This document shows, in pieces, positions 45,766 through 57,000 of a stretch of DNA of 64,000 bases (position 1 is its first letter; each line of letters opens with the position of its first letter). The stretch spans positions 1 through 64,000 of the forward strand of contig DRGL01000074.1 of NCBI GenBank assembly GCA_011050085.1, written 5' to 3'. The notes below the pieces were generated by a model. It had not been told where the DNA came from, ran no database searches, and was given only the letters and a program-made list of their open reading frames with translations. The position numbers were made by a program, and so were the translations under genes. Source of the DNA: Pricia antarctica (lineage in GTDB: Bacteria; Bacteroidota; Bacteroidia; Flavobacteriales; Flavobacteriaceae).

Positions 45766-45816
45766 CTAAATAAAACACCTCAATGTATTGCTATGTTTCA
45801 ACATTCGAGGTGTTTT
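45766..45816 (-). terminator. Hairpin between susD and GH88 (partial terminator)
   Basis: AAAACACCTC plus AATGT (45772-45786) pairs with ACATT plus GAGGTGTTTT (45801-45816), leaving one bulged C. On the minus strand the stem is followed by ATTTA after TTTT. It lies in the only long gap of the operon (237 bp), where it would lower downstream expression relative to susCD. Confidence 0.65.
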
Positions 45817-45937
45817 CAGCTAACTAACTCAACTCGTAAATCCAATTCGATGTTTCTAAGATTCTGTTCTTCTTGATTTACTGCAACCGAATCTAGTGTT
45901 CGTCTATCTGACGTAAAGGAAGCATTTACTACGATAT

Positions 45938-47449
45938 CTAGTTTCTCAGTTGTGGCGACCTTATCAACTCCTCCTCCGGAATCTCCGCAAAATAATTAGC
46001 GGGACTCGTATCTCCGGTAACGGGCCCTACAAGCTCTTCAGAAGATCTATTTCCCAAAGCCTCGGCAACACGTTCCATACGGGTAAGGTCGTCCCATCGT
46101 TTAAATTCTCCTGCTAGTTCCCACTTTCTTTCTGTATAGGCAAATTCAGCCAAATCTCCACTAGTCAAATCTACGGAGGCATCGGGCGTATCGACCGGCA
46201 AACCGTTCGCTCTTCTCCGAACTTTGTTCAGAGCCTCCCAGGCATCGCCACTGGTACCTCCAGATCTTCCTACCGCCTCGGCGTAATATAACAACAGATC
46301 GGCGAAGCGCATGTTATAGGTAGTCATAGAGGTCACCGAATTGTTCGTTCTTATTTCATCTTGATACCCCGTAACCTTTAGGAACATCGGATGGCTTTCG
46401 TTCTCAAAGTCTTTCCAGTTGATGCTATCCCCATTAAAATCTACATCGGTACGGTAGGTATCCTCTTTTCTATCGCCTTCGGGAAAATCCTCAAAAAATG
46501 CGATTTCTGCAAAATTTTCGGACCATCCCTGTACATCACCGGGATAACCCAAACGACCTGTATGCCTATTGGCGAATTCGTTTCCCAGCAGTTGTGCATG
46601 CCCAAGACCAAAAACGATTTCAGAACTGAACCGATTCTCGTCGGCTATGGACCATAGCGTACCCATATCGGCCACCAAGGCAAATCCGTGTGCCCCTGCA
46701 TTGTCGATAACGGTCTTAGCACTACTGGCTGCCATGGCATATTTTGAGGAATCTTTCAACGGCCAACCTGCCCAATGCATGTACAGTTTGGCCAAGTAGG
46801 CCCGCGCCGAACCATTGTTGGGCCTTATGGCGGCAGGCACCCCGGGATATTGATCGGGAAGCAGCCTTTCTGCCATCAACAAATCATTTTCAATTTGGCT
46901 ATAAATATCAATCAGTTCCGCCCTTTGGAGTTCAACGTTACCCAAAATGTCGGTCGACAATATCAACGGTACGTTACCAAAGGTCCGCGTCAAACTAAAG
47001 TAATTGAACGCCCTTAGAAAATAGGCCTCTCCTAACAATCCATTGACACCATCCCCGCCATCGGTCGCAAAATTAGCTTCATTGGCTAAAATATTGTTGG
47101 CTTCCTTAATAACGGTATAAGCCGGTTCGTAAGACAGTTCAATACCTGCGGTCAACGAAGTCATCTCCATCCTGTCCGAATCCCTGAACCCTTGTTTGTT
47201 CAAACCACTATGGGTGGTTACGTCATCACCACCGTAAGAGCGAATCCAGCATTGATTCCACCTCATGGCTCCCTCAAATTGACGGTACATACCTGCCACA
47301 GCCGCTTCCAAAGCTTCAGGGGAATTTAGGGCCGAAGGATCTAATTTTGCCTCGGAAAGATTTTCTTCCAAGGTACAGCTGCCTGCGATGAGTGCTGTCA
47401 ATAAGACGAGAAAAATATTCTTTAATTGTATAATTTTCATTTCTTTCAT
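45938..47449 (-). CDS. susD: SusD-like glycan-binding lipoprotein
   Basis: The protein has 503 residues and a lipobox (ALIAGSC) near residue 25. It shows the RagB/SusD layout: an N-terminal TPR-like region (SPEALEAAVAGMYRQF, YFLRAFNYFSLTRTFGNVPLIL, GSARAYLAKLYMHWAGWP). The C-terminal part has MRFADLLLYYAEAVGRSGG and ERKWELAGEFKRWDDLTR, the most conserved family segment. It sits on the cell surface over the SusC channel and captures oligosaccharides. The gene follows susC by 14 nt. Confidence 0.93.
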   Translation of the reverse strand: MKEMKIIQLKNIFLVLLTALIAGSCTLEENLSEAKLDPSALNSPEALEAAVAGMYRQFEGAMRWNQCWIRSYGGDDVTTHSGLNKQGFRDSDRMEMTSLTAGIELSYEPAYTVIKEANNILANEANFATDGGDGVNGLLGEAYFLRAFNYFSLTRTFGNVPLILSTDILGNVELQRAELIDIYSQIENDLLMAERLLPDQYPGVPAAIRPNNGSARAYLAKLYMHWAGWPLKDSSKYAMAASSAKTVIDNAGAHGFALVADMGTLWSIADENRFSSEIVFGLGHAQLLGNEFANRHTGRLGYPGDVQGWSENFAEIAFFEDFPEGDRKEDTYRTDVDFNGDSINWKDFENESHPMFLKVTGYQDEIRTNNSVTSMTTYNMRFADLLLYYAEAVGRSGGTSGDAWEALNKVRRRANGLPVDTPDASVDLTSGDLAEFAYTERKWELAGEFKRWDDLTRMERVAEALGNRSSEELVGPVTGDTSPANYFAEIPEEELIRSPQLRN

Positions 47450-47463
47450 TTTTACATTTTTTA

Positions 47464-50454
47464 TTAAAATCCTATCTTAAGACCAATTGTAAAGGTTTTG
47501 GAATTAGGGTAAGCCCCGTAATCGATAGAAGATGCCGTACCCTCACTTGCCGAAACTGAACTAGCTTCCGGGTCGTATCCTTGGTAATCGGTTATGGTAA
47601 ACAGATTTTGTCCACTGGCATACACCCTAAGAGATCTCATAAAATTGATATCCCTAATATTATATCCAATAGCCAAATTACTTAATCTAATAAAATCTCC
47701 TTTTTCAACAAATCGGGTAGAATTTATAAAATGATCGCCCCCCGTTGGAACCTCAGTTTGGTTTTCTGGCGTCCATAGATTTCTGTTCTCTCCATATGTC
47801 GGTAAGGATTGTACCCCACCTGATTGTGAAATGGCACCACGTGTGACGTTCAGCACGTCAAAATCATGCACGCCCCGCAATAGGAAATTAATATCGAAAT
47901 TACCAAGTGTAATGGTATTGTTCAAGGCCCAGGTATGGGTCGGAACCCCATTACCTATAACACTTAGGGCCACCGCATCATCTGCATCTCTAAGATAGTT
48001 TGCCTCTCCTGGAGTTACATCGGCATCACCTGTTTTATGTGTGCCCAAAAAGGTGGCCCCATAAAAATCACCCAAAGCTTCGCCCTCCGCAATTCGAACA
48101 TACTGCCCCGCCGAATTGGTAAGCCCACCGGAGGGGTTAAAGAAAATCTCGGTCTGGTCGTCGGACAAACTCTTGACCTCGTTCTGGTTGTATGAATAAT
48201 TGAGGTTAAAATTCCAATTGATTTTTTCTAAATCTACCGCAACTGCGTCCACGCTTACTTCCCATCCCCCGTTAAAGACTTCACCAACATTTCTGGTAAT
48301 ATTCCCCCCTCCAACAAAAGTCGGAAGCGGCACGTTCAATAAAAGATCAATAGTATTTTTCCAATATTTATTTAAAGTCAGGTTCAACCTTCCGTTCAAG
48401 AAGGTAGCATCCGCCCCAATATTGGTCTGTTTTGTTGTTTCCCAAGTCAAATCGGGGTTGCCCAAATTACCAAGAATAAAGCCCCTGCTCAAAGCCGTAC
48501 CGTTCAACGGATAGTCAGCACCGGTCTCCAGATCGCTGAAAGTCGTAAATGGTAATATGTCTTGATTCCCCGTCTCACCATATCCGCCCCTTATCTTGAA
48601 ACGCTCTACAGCACCGCCGAACAAGTCTCTAAATTGGTAGGCGATACTACCGGATGGAAAATACCCTACTTGATTGCCCGGCCTAAAACGGGAGGATTTA
48701 TCAGATCGTATCGTGGCCGTCAAGAACAGGTTGCGGTCTAAATTATATTCACCGCGTGCCATCCACGATTCTATTTCGCTGGGTCGCAAGAAAGCACCTA
48801 CTGATGGGGTTGTGCCCAAGTCTAGCGAATAAAAGTTGGCGGGAATTGAAAAAGGTCCCCCGTTCGCATTTAAACCTTTAATTCTAACGCTCTGTAATTC
48901 ATATAAACCAGTAAACTTAAAATTACTCTTCCCGAAATCTTTGTTCCATGTCAATATGTTACTATTCTGTAACGTCGTGGCATTTCTACTATTTCCCCCG
49001 CCAACCGGAGGACCAAGGACAGAACCTGCTGGAATTCCAAAATAGTTTTCGCCCAGAACATTATTGTACAGTATACCCCCGATAACGCTAAAGTTCAAGT
49101 TATCGGTTATATCGTAAGAAAGGTTAATGTTAGCGTTGATGCTATTTGTCGTCTGGTATGATTCAGATTCCCGACGTTGTGCAATTGGGTTCGTCAGTCC
49201 ATTCCCGTTGACGGAGGTAAGGTTATAATCACCTTCGGAATTTCGAATCGGCAAAGTAGGGTCCCAACCTAAAATTGAGGTAATACCAGCTCTGACATCG
49301 GGACTCGTACGAGTTCCGTTCGACACTAAATTGAACGATTTTTCGTTGCTACCATATAAGTTCACTTGGGCCGATAGTTTGTCCGTAAGGTCTATATCCA
49401 AATTACTTCTTAACGAATACCTTGTATAATCTGAATTTATGGCGGTACCTGATTGATCCAACACATTGCCCGAAACAAAATAGCCTATCTTTTCCCCCTT
49501 GCCGCGAGCAGATACTTGAAGATTTTTAGTTATACCCGTTCTGAAATAGGCCTTTTGATAATCGGTACCTCCGTCGACTACGGGCAAATTAAAAATTGAT
49601 CCAAATTCTTGGGGAGAGAGAATATCCACTTCTTTAGTAATAGATGAGAAAGAGGTAAACAAATCCACATCTACGACCGGCTCTCCACTACCCCGTTTAG
49701 TGGTTACCAATATAACCCCGTTGGCTCCCCTTGAACCATAGATGGCTGTCGCCGATGCGTCTTTTAGAATTTCCATCGATGCAATATCGTTAGTATTGAT
49801 TGAACGAAGGTCCGCGCCGATAACCCCGTCGAGTACGACCAAGGGTTGATTGTTTCCATTTATCGAATTACTGCCCCTTACCCTGATACGTATGTCGGAA
49901 CCCGGCGCACCGGAGTTTTTAGTAACCTGTACCCCTGCGGCACGACCTTGCAAGGCCTCTTCAACCCTGAAAACGGGCTGCTTTTCAAAATCCTTACTAG
50001 ATACACTGGAGACCGCTCCGGTCAAATCGCTCTTTACCGTTGTACCATATCCAACTACGACCATCTCGTCGAGTTGAAAGGTGTCTTCGGTGAGGGTTAT
50101 CCGCATAGGCACATTAAAATCGATCGGAACTTCGTTAGTTTTCATTCCTATATAGGATACCATAAGAATCTCTGCGTCTTGAGAAACATCAAGAATTTCA
50201 AAGTTCCCATCGAAATCCGTAACTACTCCGACTGAGGTACCTTTTATCACAACGGAGGCTCCTGGAAGGGGCTCTCCCAATGCGTCGATTACGTTACCTT
50301 TAATAGACTGTTGAATGGGTACCCCCACGATGAGACTATTGGAACCGAATACTTTCAACGGTGTACATAGTGTCAGCGCAAACGATACCAGAAATACTAG
50401 TAAAAAGGGCGGGAAGCTTCCCTTTTTGTGTTTTAGATTTGCTTTCATTTCCAT
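47464..50454 (-). CDS. susC: SusC-like TonB-dependent outer-membrane transporter
   Basis: This 996-residue protein has a signal region to about residue 40. A carboxypeptidase-regulatory-like domain (IKGNVIDALGEPLPGASVVIKG) comes next. The SusC plug domain (EMVVVGYGTTVKSDLTGAVSSV, VFRVEEALQGRAAGVQV, RGSNSINGNNQPLVVLDG) leads to the 22-strand barrel ending SKTFTIGLKIGF. It imports lyase-generated oligosaccharides using TonB energy. It is the first gene of an eight-gene operon (50454 to 35076) that includes susD, GH88, sulfatases and a PL8 lyase. Paired C-rich sites upstream suggest control by the hybrid regulator. Confidence 0.95.
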   Translation of the reverse strand: MEMKANLKHKKGSFPPFLLVFLVSFALTLCTPLKVFGSNSLIVGVPIQQSIKGNVIDALGEPLPGASVVIKGTSVGVVTDFDGNFEILDVSQDAEILMVSYIGMKTNEVPIDFNVPMRITLTEDTFQLDEMVVVGYGTTVKSDLTGAVSSVSSKDFEKQPVFRVEEALQGRAAGVQVTKNSGAPGSDIRIRVRGSNSINGNNQPLVVLDGVIGADLRSINTNDIASMEILKDASATAIYGSRGANGVILVTTKRGSGEPVVDVDLFTSFSSITKEVDILSPQEFGSIFNLPVVDGGTDYQKAYFRTGITKNLQVSARGKGEKIGYFVSGNVLDQSGTAINSDYTRYSLRSNLDIDLTDKLSAQVNLYGSNEKSFNLVSNGTRTSPDVRAGITSILGWDPTLPIRNSEGDYNLTSVNGNGLTNPIAQRRESESYQTTNSINANINLSYDITDNLNFSVIGGILYNNVLGENYFGIPAGSVLGPPVGGGNSRNATTLQNSNILTWNKDFGKSNFKFTGLYELQSVRIKGLNANGGPFSIPANFYSLDLGTTPSVGAFLRPSEIESWMARGEYNLDRNLFLTATIRSDKSSRFRPGNQVGYFPSGSIAYQFRDLFGGAVERFKIRGGYGETGNQDILPFTTFSDLETGADYPLNGTALSRGFILGNLGNPDLTWETTKQTNIGADATFLNGRLNLTLNKYWKNTIDLLLNVPLPTFVGGGNITRNVGEVFNGGWEVSVDAVAVDLEKINWNFNLNYSYNQNEVKSLSDDQTEIFFNPSGGLTNSAGQYVRIAEGEALGDFYGATFLGTHKTGDADVTPGEANYLRDADDAVALSVIGNGVPTHTWALNNTITLGNFDINFLLRGVHDFDVLNVTRGAISQSGGVQSLPTYGENRNLWTPENQTEVPTGGDHFINSTRFVEKGDFIRLSNLAIGYNIRDINFMRSLRVYASGQNLFTITDYQGYDPEASSVSASEGTASSIDYGAYPNSKTFTIGLKIGF

Positions 50455-50515
50455 AAAGAAACAGATTTTGAGTTATTGATGCTTCAAAATTGCAAATTCG
50501 AGGTTGGGTCCTAGG

Positions 50516-50545
50516 GGGGGCAGCTAATCAATTAAAGGGGGGTAG
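50516..50545 (-). promoter_or_regulatory. Candidate operator of the hybrid regulator (susC promoter)
   Basis: On the minus strand CTACCCCC (50545 to 50538, within AACGTCTACCCCC) and CTGCCCCC (50523 to 50516) are direct half-sites 22 bp apart, 61 bp before the susC start. The pair matches the one upstream of the plus-strand PL8 lyase. It also lies 99 bp before the divergent FG-GAP gene and could serve both. Confidence 0.6.
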
Positions 50546-50643
50546 ACGTTCTAAAGCAACATGGCTAGGGAAATACACGGTCGTTTTTATTATTTTTGAA
50601 CATGGGGCAATTAGACTACTATACCAGATAAATTGAGAAAGCT

Positions 50644-53600
50644 ATGCTTACAAAAAATAGTAGATACATAATTATAATTCCACCGATAGACCAACTAGTC
50701 AACCTCCGGTTAGTACTCGGTTTGGTAAGTTTTGTTTTTTTTGGATGCGCGGAAGATACGCTCAAGAAGCCAGAGAAAAAGTTGTTTGAAATCGTTTCGG
50801 TGGATGCTTCCGGGGTCAACTTCAAAAACGAAATTCAAGAATCCGAAGAGTTTCATTACTACAACTATATTTATTCCTATATCGGCGGTGGTGTCGCTGC
50901 GGCGGATTTTGACAACGATGGGAATATCGATCTTTTCTTTACCTCCAATCAAGGCACCGAACGACTGTATCTCAATTTGGGGAATCTTAAATTTCAGGAT
51001 ATTACCGAAACATCGGGATTGAAAGATATGGAGGGATTTGATACTGGTGTGTCTGTGGTGGACATCAATGCGGATGGATATTTGGACATTTATATCTGCA
51101 GGGCGGGAAAATACGATGATGAACGTTTGACTAACCTGCTTTATATTAACAACGGCCCATCAACCAGTTCAGGGCTACCAACTTTTACGGAAAAAGCGTC
51201 TGATTACGGCCTTGCCGATAGCAACCGATCCATACAGTCCACTTTTTTTGATTTTGATAAGGATGGTGATTTAGACGTGTATATTGCCAACAGCCCAGTA
51301 ATCACTAGGGACTACAGAAAGGTCAAAGACCTGAAGGCAGTTCAGAAAGATCTTAAAACCATTGCATTAAAAGGAAGTGACAAACTCTACAGAAACAATG
51401 GAGCGGACCACTTTGAGGATGTATCGTTTCAAGCGGGCATTCTACCGGATATAGGTTTTGGACTAAACGCCCAGGTGGGTGATCTTAACCAAGACGGGTG
51501 GCCAGACGTCTACGTGAGCAACGATTTTGAAATACCCGATTTCGCCTATATCAACAACGGCGATGGCAGTTTTACTGACCGGGCAAAAGACATTACAAAA
51601 CACACATCGTTTTACAGCATGGGCTCGGATATCGCGGATATCAACAACGATGGCTTGAACGATATGGTCGTACTCGATATGAGCCCTGAAGATTATGTAC
51701 GCTCAAAGACTACCATGGCCATGACCTCGATAGAAAAGTTCGGAAAAATGATTGCAAATGACTATCACTACCAATATATGCACAATGTGTTGCAATTAAA
51801 CAATGGCAACAACACCTACAGTGAAATTGCTCAAATGGGCAATATCGCCAATACGGATTGGAGTTGGTCCGCCCTGTTGGCGGATTATGATCTTGACGGA
51901 TATAATGACCTTTACGTTACCAATGGGGTCTTTAGGGACGTTATCGATCAGGACATGACGAACGAAATCTTACAGCAGATCAGGGCCGGAGGAAAACGCC
52001 CAACAGATAAGCAGTATTTAAAGTACACCCAAATGCTCCCCCAGCAAAAATTACAGAATTATTTCTTTAGAAACCAAGGGGACATAACATTTGAAGACAC
52101 CTCCGAAACGTGGGCACAACAGGACGCCAGTTTCTCCAACGGGGCGGTCTATGCCGATTTGGACAATGACGGCGACTTGGATCTTGTGACCAATAATATA
52201 CAGGACAACGCCTCTATTCTGAAAAACAATTCAAGGGAAATGGAACTGGGAAACTATTTGGGAATTCGGTTTAAGGGCCCTTACCAAAATTCGTTCGGCG
52301 TTGGGGTGAAAGTAGAACTGAACACTGCGAACGGTATGGTGCAAATACGACAACTGACCAACACCAGAGGTTTCTTATCCTCCGTTTCCAATCGCCTACA
52401 TTTCGGATTGGGCAAGGAAGAAACCGTACCGTCAATTGTGATTACATGGCCGGATGGTAAAAAACAAGAAATGACAGAGGTATCCACCAACCAATTACTG
52501 GAAGTACAATATAGCGACGCGGTTTTACCGGACTTGGAAGACCATCCGGAAGAAAATAAACATACGGATATCATATTCATTGAAAAGCCGACGGAAATGA
52601 CCCATGTCGATATCCCATTCGACGACTTTTCGAAACAGTTGCTATTGCCCCATAAACTCTCTCAAACCGGTCCCGCAGTCGCCGCATCCGATTTGGACAA
52701 CGATGGTATTGACGATATTTTTATAGGGGGTTGTCATGGCATGCCAGGTAAAATATGGAAAGGAAACACCTGGGGCGATTTTCAGGAAAGCCTGCAGCCG
52801 GCTATTGGAATAGACCGTGCCCATGAAGATGTAGGAGCAACATTCTTTGACGCTGATGACGACGGCGATCAAGATCTCTATGTGGAAAGCGGCAGTTATG
52901 AGTTCGACGCAGATTCGCCCTTATTGCAAGATAGATTGTACCTCAATGATGGTACTGGAAAATTCAGGAAGGATGCCGGAGCCCTACCCAATGTTAATAC
53001 GGCCGGTTCGGTAGTAGCCCCTGCCGATTACGATGGTGACGGCGATATCGACCTTTTTGTGGGAGGAAGGGTAATCCCAGGTTTTTATCCATATGCCCCT
53101 ATGAGCTATCTTTTGATTAATGACCAAGGCAAATTCCATATTGGGACACCATCTTTGGCCCCGGAATTGGAAAAACCGGGGATGGTGACCACGGCCCAAT
53201 GGCAAGATCTGGATAAGGATGGCGATCAAGACCTGCTTTTGTCTGGTGAATGGATGGGCATCAAAGTGTTTGAAAATGAAGAGGGTAAATTGGTTAAATC
53301 CACCTCGTATCCTACATTGGCAAAAACGACCGGTTGGTGGAACACAATCGAGGTAGCCGACTTAAATGGAGATGGCTATGATGATATCGTCGCCGGAAAT
53401 TTAGGGTTAAATTCAAAATTTCACGCATCCCTCAAAAAACCCTTTCACGTATACACTTCCGATTTTGATTCCAATGGAACGGCCGATGTTATGCTCGCCA
53501 AATACTATAAAAATCGTCAGGTGCCCGTTCGCGGAAAAGGATGTTCATCTCAACAAATACCTGCGCTACGAAACACGATTCCCTCCTACAATGATTTCGC

Positions 53601-54051
53601 TTCCAAGGATTTGGAGGGAATTTTAGGAAATGGCCTGAAAAATGCGCTACATTATGTGGTAAACGAGTTCAGATCCGGGATTTTTTGGAACAACTCGGGC
53701 AAAGGTTTCCAATTCGAACCTTTTCAAATAGAGGCGCAACAGGCGCCCATCAATAGTATTCTATATGAGGATTTCGATGGCGACCAGATCAAAGACCTAT
53801 TGTTGGCCGGAAACAATTATCAGGCGGAGATAGAAACTACGCGGTCGGATGCCGGGATCAGCACTTTTCTAAAAGGTAAGGGCAAGGGTAGTTTTGAGTA
53901 TGTCCCTAATAGAACGACCGGCCTATATGCCGATCAAGATGTTAGGGCCTTAAAGTTGCTAAAACGTAAAGGGTCCCGTTCGGTACTCGTGGTGAACAAT
54001 AACAGCCAACTAGGATGGTATGGATATGGTGCCGATAAGTCGACCGAATAA
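50644..54051 (+). CDS. FG-GAP/VCBS-repeat CRTAC1-like lipoprotein with ASPIC/UnbV domain
   Basis: The protein has 1135 residues; a probable lipobox (FVFFGC) near residue 34 makes it an anchored surface protein. It carries many DxDxDGxxD calcium-binding repeats typical of VCBS/FG-GAP beta-propellers (DFDNDGNIDLFF, DINADGYLDIYI, DFDKDGDLDVYI, DLNQDGWPDVYV and more). An ASPIC/UnbV domain lies near residues 540-625 (NYLGIRFKGPYQNSFGVGVKV, SNRLHFGLGKE, WPDGKKQEMTEV), and a second propeller makes up the C-terminal half. Such proteins recur beside SusC/SusD pairs in Flavobacteriia; a glycan-binding or scaffold role is suspected but unproven. It is divergent from susC and convergent, 8 nt apart, with the hybrid regulator gene. 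Confidence 0.88.
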   Translation: MLTKNSRYIIIIPPIDQLVNLRLVLGLVSFVFFGCAEDTLKKPEKKLFEIVSVDASGVNFKNEIQESEEFHYYNYIYSYIGGGVAAADFDNDGNIDLFFTSNQGTERLYLNLGNLKFQDITETSGLKDMEGFDTGVSVVDINADGYLDIYICRAGKYDDERLTNLLYINNGPSTSSGLPTFTEKASDYGLADSNRSIQSTFFDFDKDGDLDVYIANSPVITRDYRKVKDLKAVQKDLKTIALKGSDKLYRNNGADHFEDVSFQAGILPDIGFGLNAQVGDLNQDGWPDVYVSNDFEIPDFAYINNGDGSFTDRAKDITKHTSFYSMGSDIADINNDGLNDMVVLDMSPEDYVRSKTTMAMTSIEKFGKMIANDYHYQYMHNVLQLNNGNNTYSEIAQMGNIANTDWSWSALLADYDLDGYNDLYVTNGVFRDVIDQDMTNEILQQIRAGGKRPTDKQYLKYTQMLPQQKLQNYFFRNQGDITFEDTSETWAQQDASFSNGAVYADLDNDGDLDLVTNNIQDNASILKNNSREMELGNYLGIRFKGPYQNSFGVGVKVELNTANGMVQIRQLTNTRGFLSSVSNRLHFGLGKEETVPSIVITWPDGKKQEMTEVSTNQLLEVQYSDAVLPDLEDHPEENKHTDIIFIEKPTEMTHVDIPFDDFSKQLLLPHKLSQTGPAVAASDLDNDGIDDIFIGGCHGMPGKIWKGNTWGDFQESLQPAIGIDRAHEDVGATFFDADDDGDQDLYVESGSYEFDADSPLLQDRLYLNDGTGKFRKDAGALPNVNTAGSVVAPADYDGDGDIDLFVGGRVIPGFYPYAPMSYLLINDQGKFHIGTPSLAPELEKPGMVTTAQWQDLDKDGDQDLLLSGEWMGIKVFENEEGKLVKSTSYPTLAKTTGWWNTIEVADLNGDGYDDIVAGNLGLNSKFHASLKKPFHVYTSDFDSNGTADVMLAKYYKNRQVPVRGKGCSSQQIPALRNTIPSYNDFASKDLEGILGNGLKNALHYVVNEFRSGIFWNNSGKGFQFEPFQIEAQQAPINSILYEDFDGDQIKDLLLAGNNYQAEIETTRSDAGISTFLKGKGKGSFEYVPNRTTGLYADQDVRALKLLKRKGSRSVLVVNNNSQLGWYGYGADKSTE

Positions 54052-54059
54052 ACAGAAAA

Positions 54060-57000
54060 TCAAAGAACATTGGCACTATTTCCGGCTCGGTATTTTGAAG
54101 GTGTCTTTTTGAACAACTTTTTAAAGGATTTTCTAAAATACTTTTGATCATTGAACCCCAATTCAAAGGCAATCTCGGAAATGTTCATCTCCGTCTTGAG
54201 CATTAGTTGCGCTGCTCTTTTAAGTTTTATGACCCTTATGAATTCGGTAAGGGACTGATCGGTCAGCGATTTTAGTTTTCTGTAAAGGGCCGATCGGCTC
54301 ATATTCATCTCGTCGATAAGCACCTGTACTGTAAACTCCGAATCGGTCATGTTTTCTTCCACGACTTCGATGGCCTTTTGCAAAAATTCCTCGTCAGCGG
54401 AAGTGGCCGTGACCTCTTTGGGCTGAAGAATGAGGTCTTTCTTGAACTTCTCGATAAGGTCGCTTCTCGATTTTAAAAGGTTATTGACCCGTACCGCCAG
54501 AATTTCCGCATCGAACGGCTTGGTGATATAGGCATCTGCACCGGTTCTGTAGCCGGATTTTTGATAGTTCTCGGCCGTCCGGGCGGTTAATAGAATTACG
54601 GGGATATGGCTGGTTCTAATGTTGGATTTGATATCATGGCAGAGTTCCATACCGTCCATAACGGGCATCATCACATCACTGATGATTAAATCGATGTCAG
54701 CCGTTCTGGCGATTTCGATGCCTTTTTCGCCGTTGGCCGCCTCGAAAAGGTTATGGGTATTTTGGAATATCCCTTTTATGAAGTTCCTCACTTCGAGGTT
54801 GTCCTCTACCACAAGAATCGAGGGTAATGTTTCGTTGAATGTAACCTCCCCTTTGTCTTTACTAGGTTGCTCTAAGGATTCTTCTTCCAAATATGAAGGA
54901 CTATCAAAATCATAAAGGTTATTTTCCTGGATAATTACGTCGTCTTTAAGGCGCTGTTCCTCGCTCAAATGCGCTTTGCCCAATGGCAGGTTAACGGTGA
55001 AGCAAGTTCCCTTTTTCTCGGTACTTTTAACAATTATGCGGCCTTGGTGGAGCTCGACAAGACTTTTGGCAAGAGGGAGGCCGATACCGGTGCCGAAACG
55101 TTCGCCAAACTGGTAGAACCTGTCGAAAATCAAATTGATGTTTTCTTTAGGAATACCCTTTCCACTATCGCTTACCTTCAGCTGCACCTGATTTTTGGTC
55201 TTCCCTTTTCCCCTTTTATTCTTTTTTTTGATGTCTATAGTTATCCGGCCATCATCGGGGGTAAACTTGAAGGCGTTGGAGAGTAGGTTGAACAAGACTT
55301 TCTTTAGCATGACCCTATCGAACCACACTTGTATGTCATCCGAGGAAGCGGAAAGCGAATATTCGATATTCCTGCTTCTCGCCAGTTCCTCAAAGGCCAA
55401 TTTCACATCCTCCGTAAAGGAAACCATATTATTTTGGGAAGCTTGAAGTTCCATTTTTCCGGCCTCTGCTTTCCTGAAATCCAATAACTGATTGATTAGT
55501 TGCATCAGCACACTGGCGTTACAGTGCATGGTTTCAAGTTGTTTTTGCATAAACCTAGACCCTTCCTTGGTCTTCAGCATCCGCTCCATTGGGCCGATAA
55601 TTAGCGTTAGCGGGGTGCGAAAATCGTGGGAAATGTTAGTGAAAAGTTGGAGTTTCATTCGGTTGACCTCTTCAATCTTCTCTTTTTCAAGACGTTCCTG
55701 TTTTAATTTGTTTTTGTCCTCTATCCGTTGAATACCGTTTCTTCGAATCAAGAAAAGGGCACCGAAAAACAACAGGGCATAGACTGCATAGGCCCACCAG
55801 GTTCGCCACGGCGCCGAAAGAATAGTGAAAGCGAGCGACTCGCCTTTTTCGTTCCATAGCCCATCATTGTTTGAGGCCTTCACCTTAAACGAATAATCGC
55901 CTGCATCAAGGTTGGTATAGGTGGCCGACTTTTTGTTGCCCACATAATTCCATTCCGTATCAAAACCCTCCAATTTGTAGGCATATTGGTTCTTGTTGGG
56001 TTGCGAAAAGCTTAATGCAACGAAGTCAAAATCAAGAACGTTCTGGTCGTGTTTTAGGACAATATCACCTGGAGAGCCTATCTTTTTAAGAAATGGAATG
56101 TTGTTTGCCTCGAACGAGGTAATGGATACCGGTGGGATAAAAGAATTCTCAGTTATTCTATCGGGATCGAATACATTGAAGCCGTTCACGCCACCAAAAA
56201 ACAGTTCCCCTTTATCGCTTTTTAAATAAGCCCCATAATTGAACTCATTGCTCTGAAGCCCGTCCGATTCGTCGAAATTCTTAAATTGTCGTGTTTGAAG
56301 GTCCAATCTGCTCAGACCTTGAATGGTGCTTAACCAAAGATTATTTTTGTCATCAGGGAGTATACCGTAAACTACATCATTGGGCAAACCTTCTGCAACC
56401 CCATATCTCTTGCTGATTCCTGAGGTTTTATTATAGCAGTAAACGCCTGCTCCCTCAGTACCTATCCATAAGTTGTTCTCTGAATCAATATAGGTACATA
56501 AAACCGGGCTGGAACCTAAAGCGTCACCGTCGTCTCCTCTAAAAGGAACCGCAGAAATTCTTTTGGTATCGGTATGTAACCTGCCGAGGCCTCGATCGCC
56601 ACCCACCAAAAGAATCTTTGGATCTGAAGTGCCGGAAATCGTGAAAACGATTTCGCCAATTAAACGTGATGGGTCAGCTATTCTTTGGATAGAGGTGGTG
56701 CTTGTATCTAAAAAATTAATTCCACCGCCGGACGTACCAATCCAGATATCGCCAGCTGCGGCCTCAAATAGTGATATGACCCTATTATTACTAAGGCCTA
56801 ACGAATCTCCGGGACTATCTTTAAATTTTTTGAACGTAAATGGTCGGTTATTGGGGTTCAAAAAATTAAGTCCCTCATCATGTGTCCCTATCCAAAAATT
56901 TCCGGCATGATCTTGAATCATTGCCTTTACATTATTGCTACTTAAACTGTTCGGATCGGTCTCCTCGTGGGTGTAATAACTAAACGCTCCGGTTTCCGCA

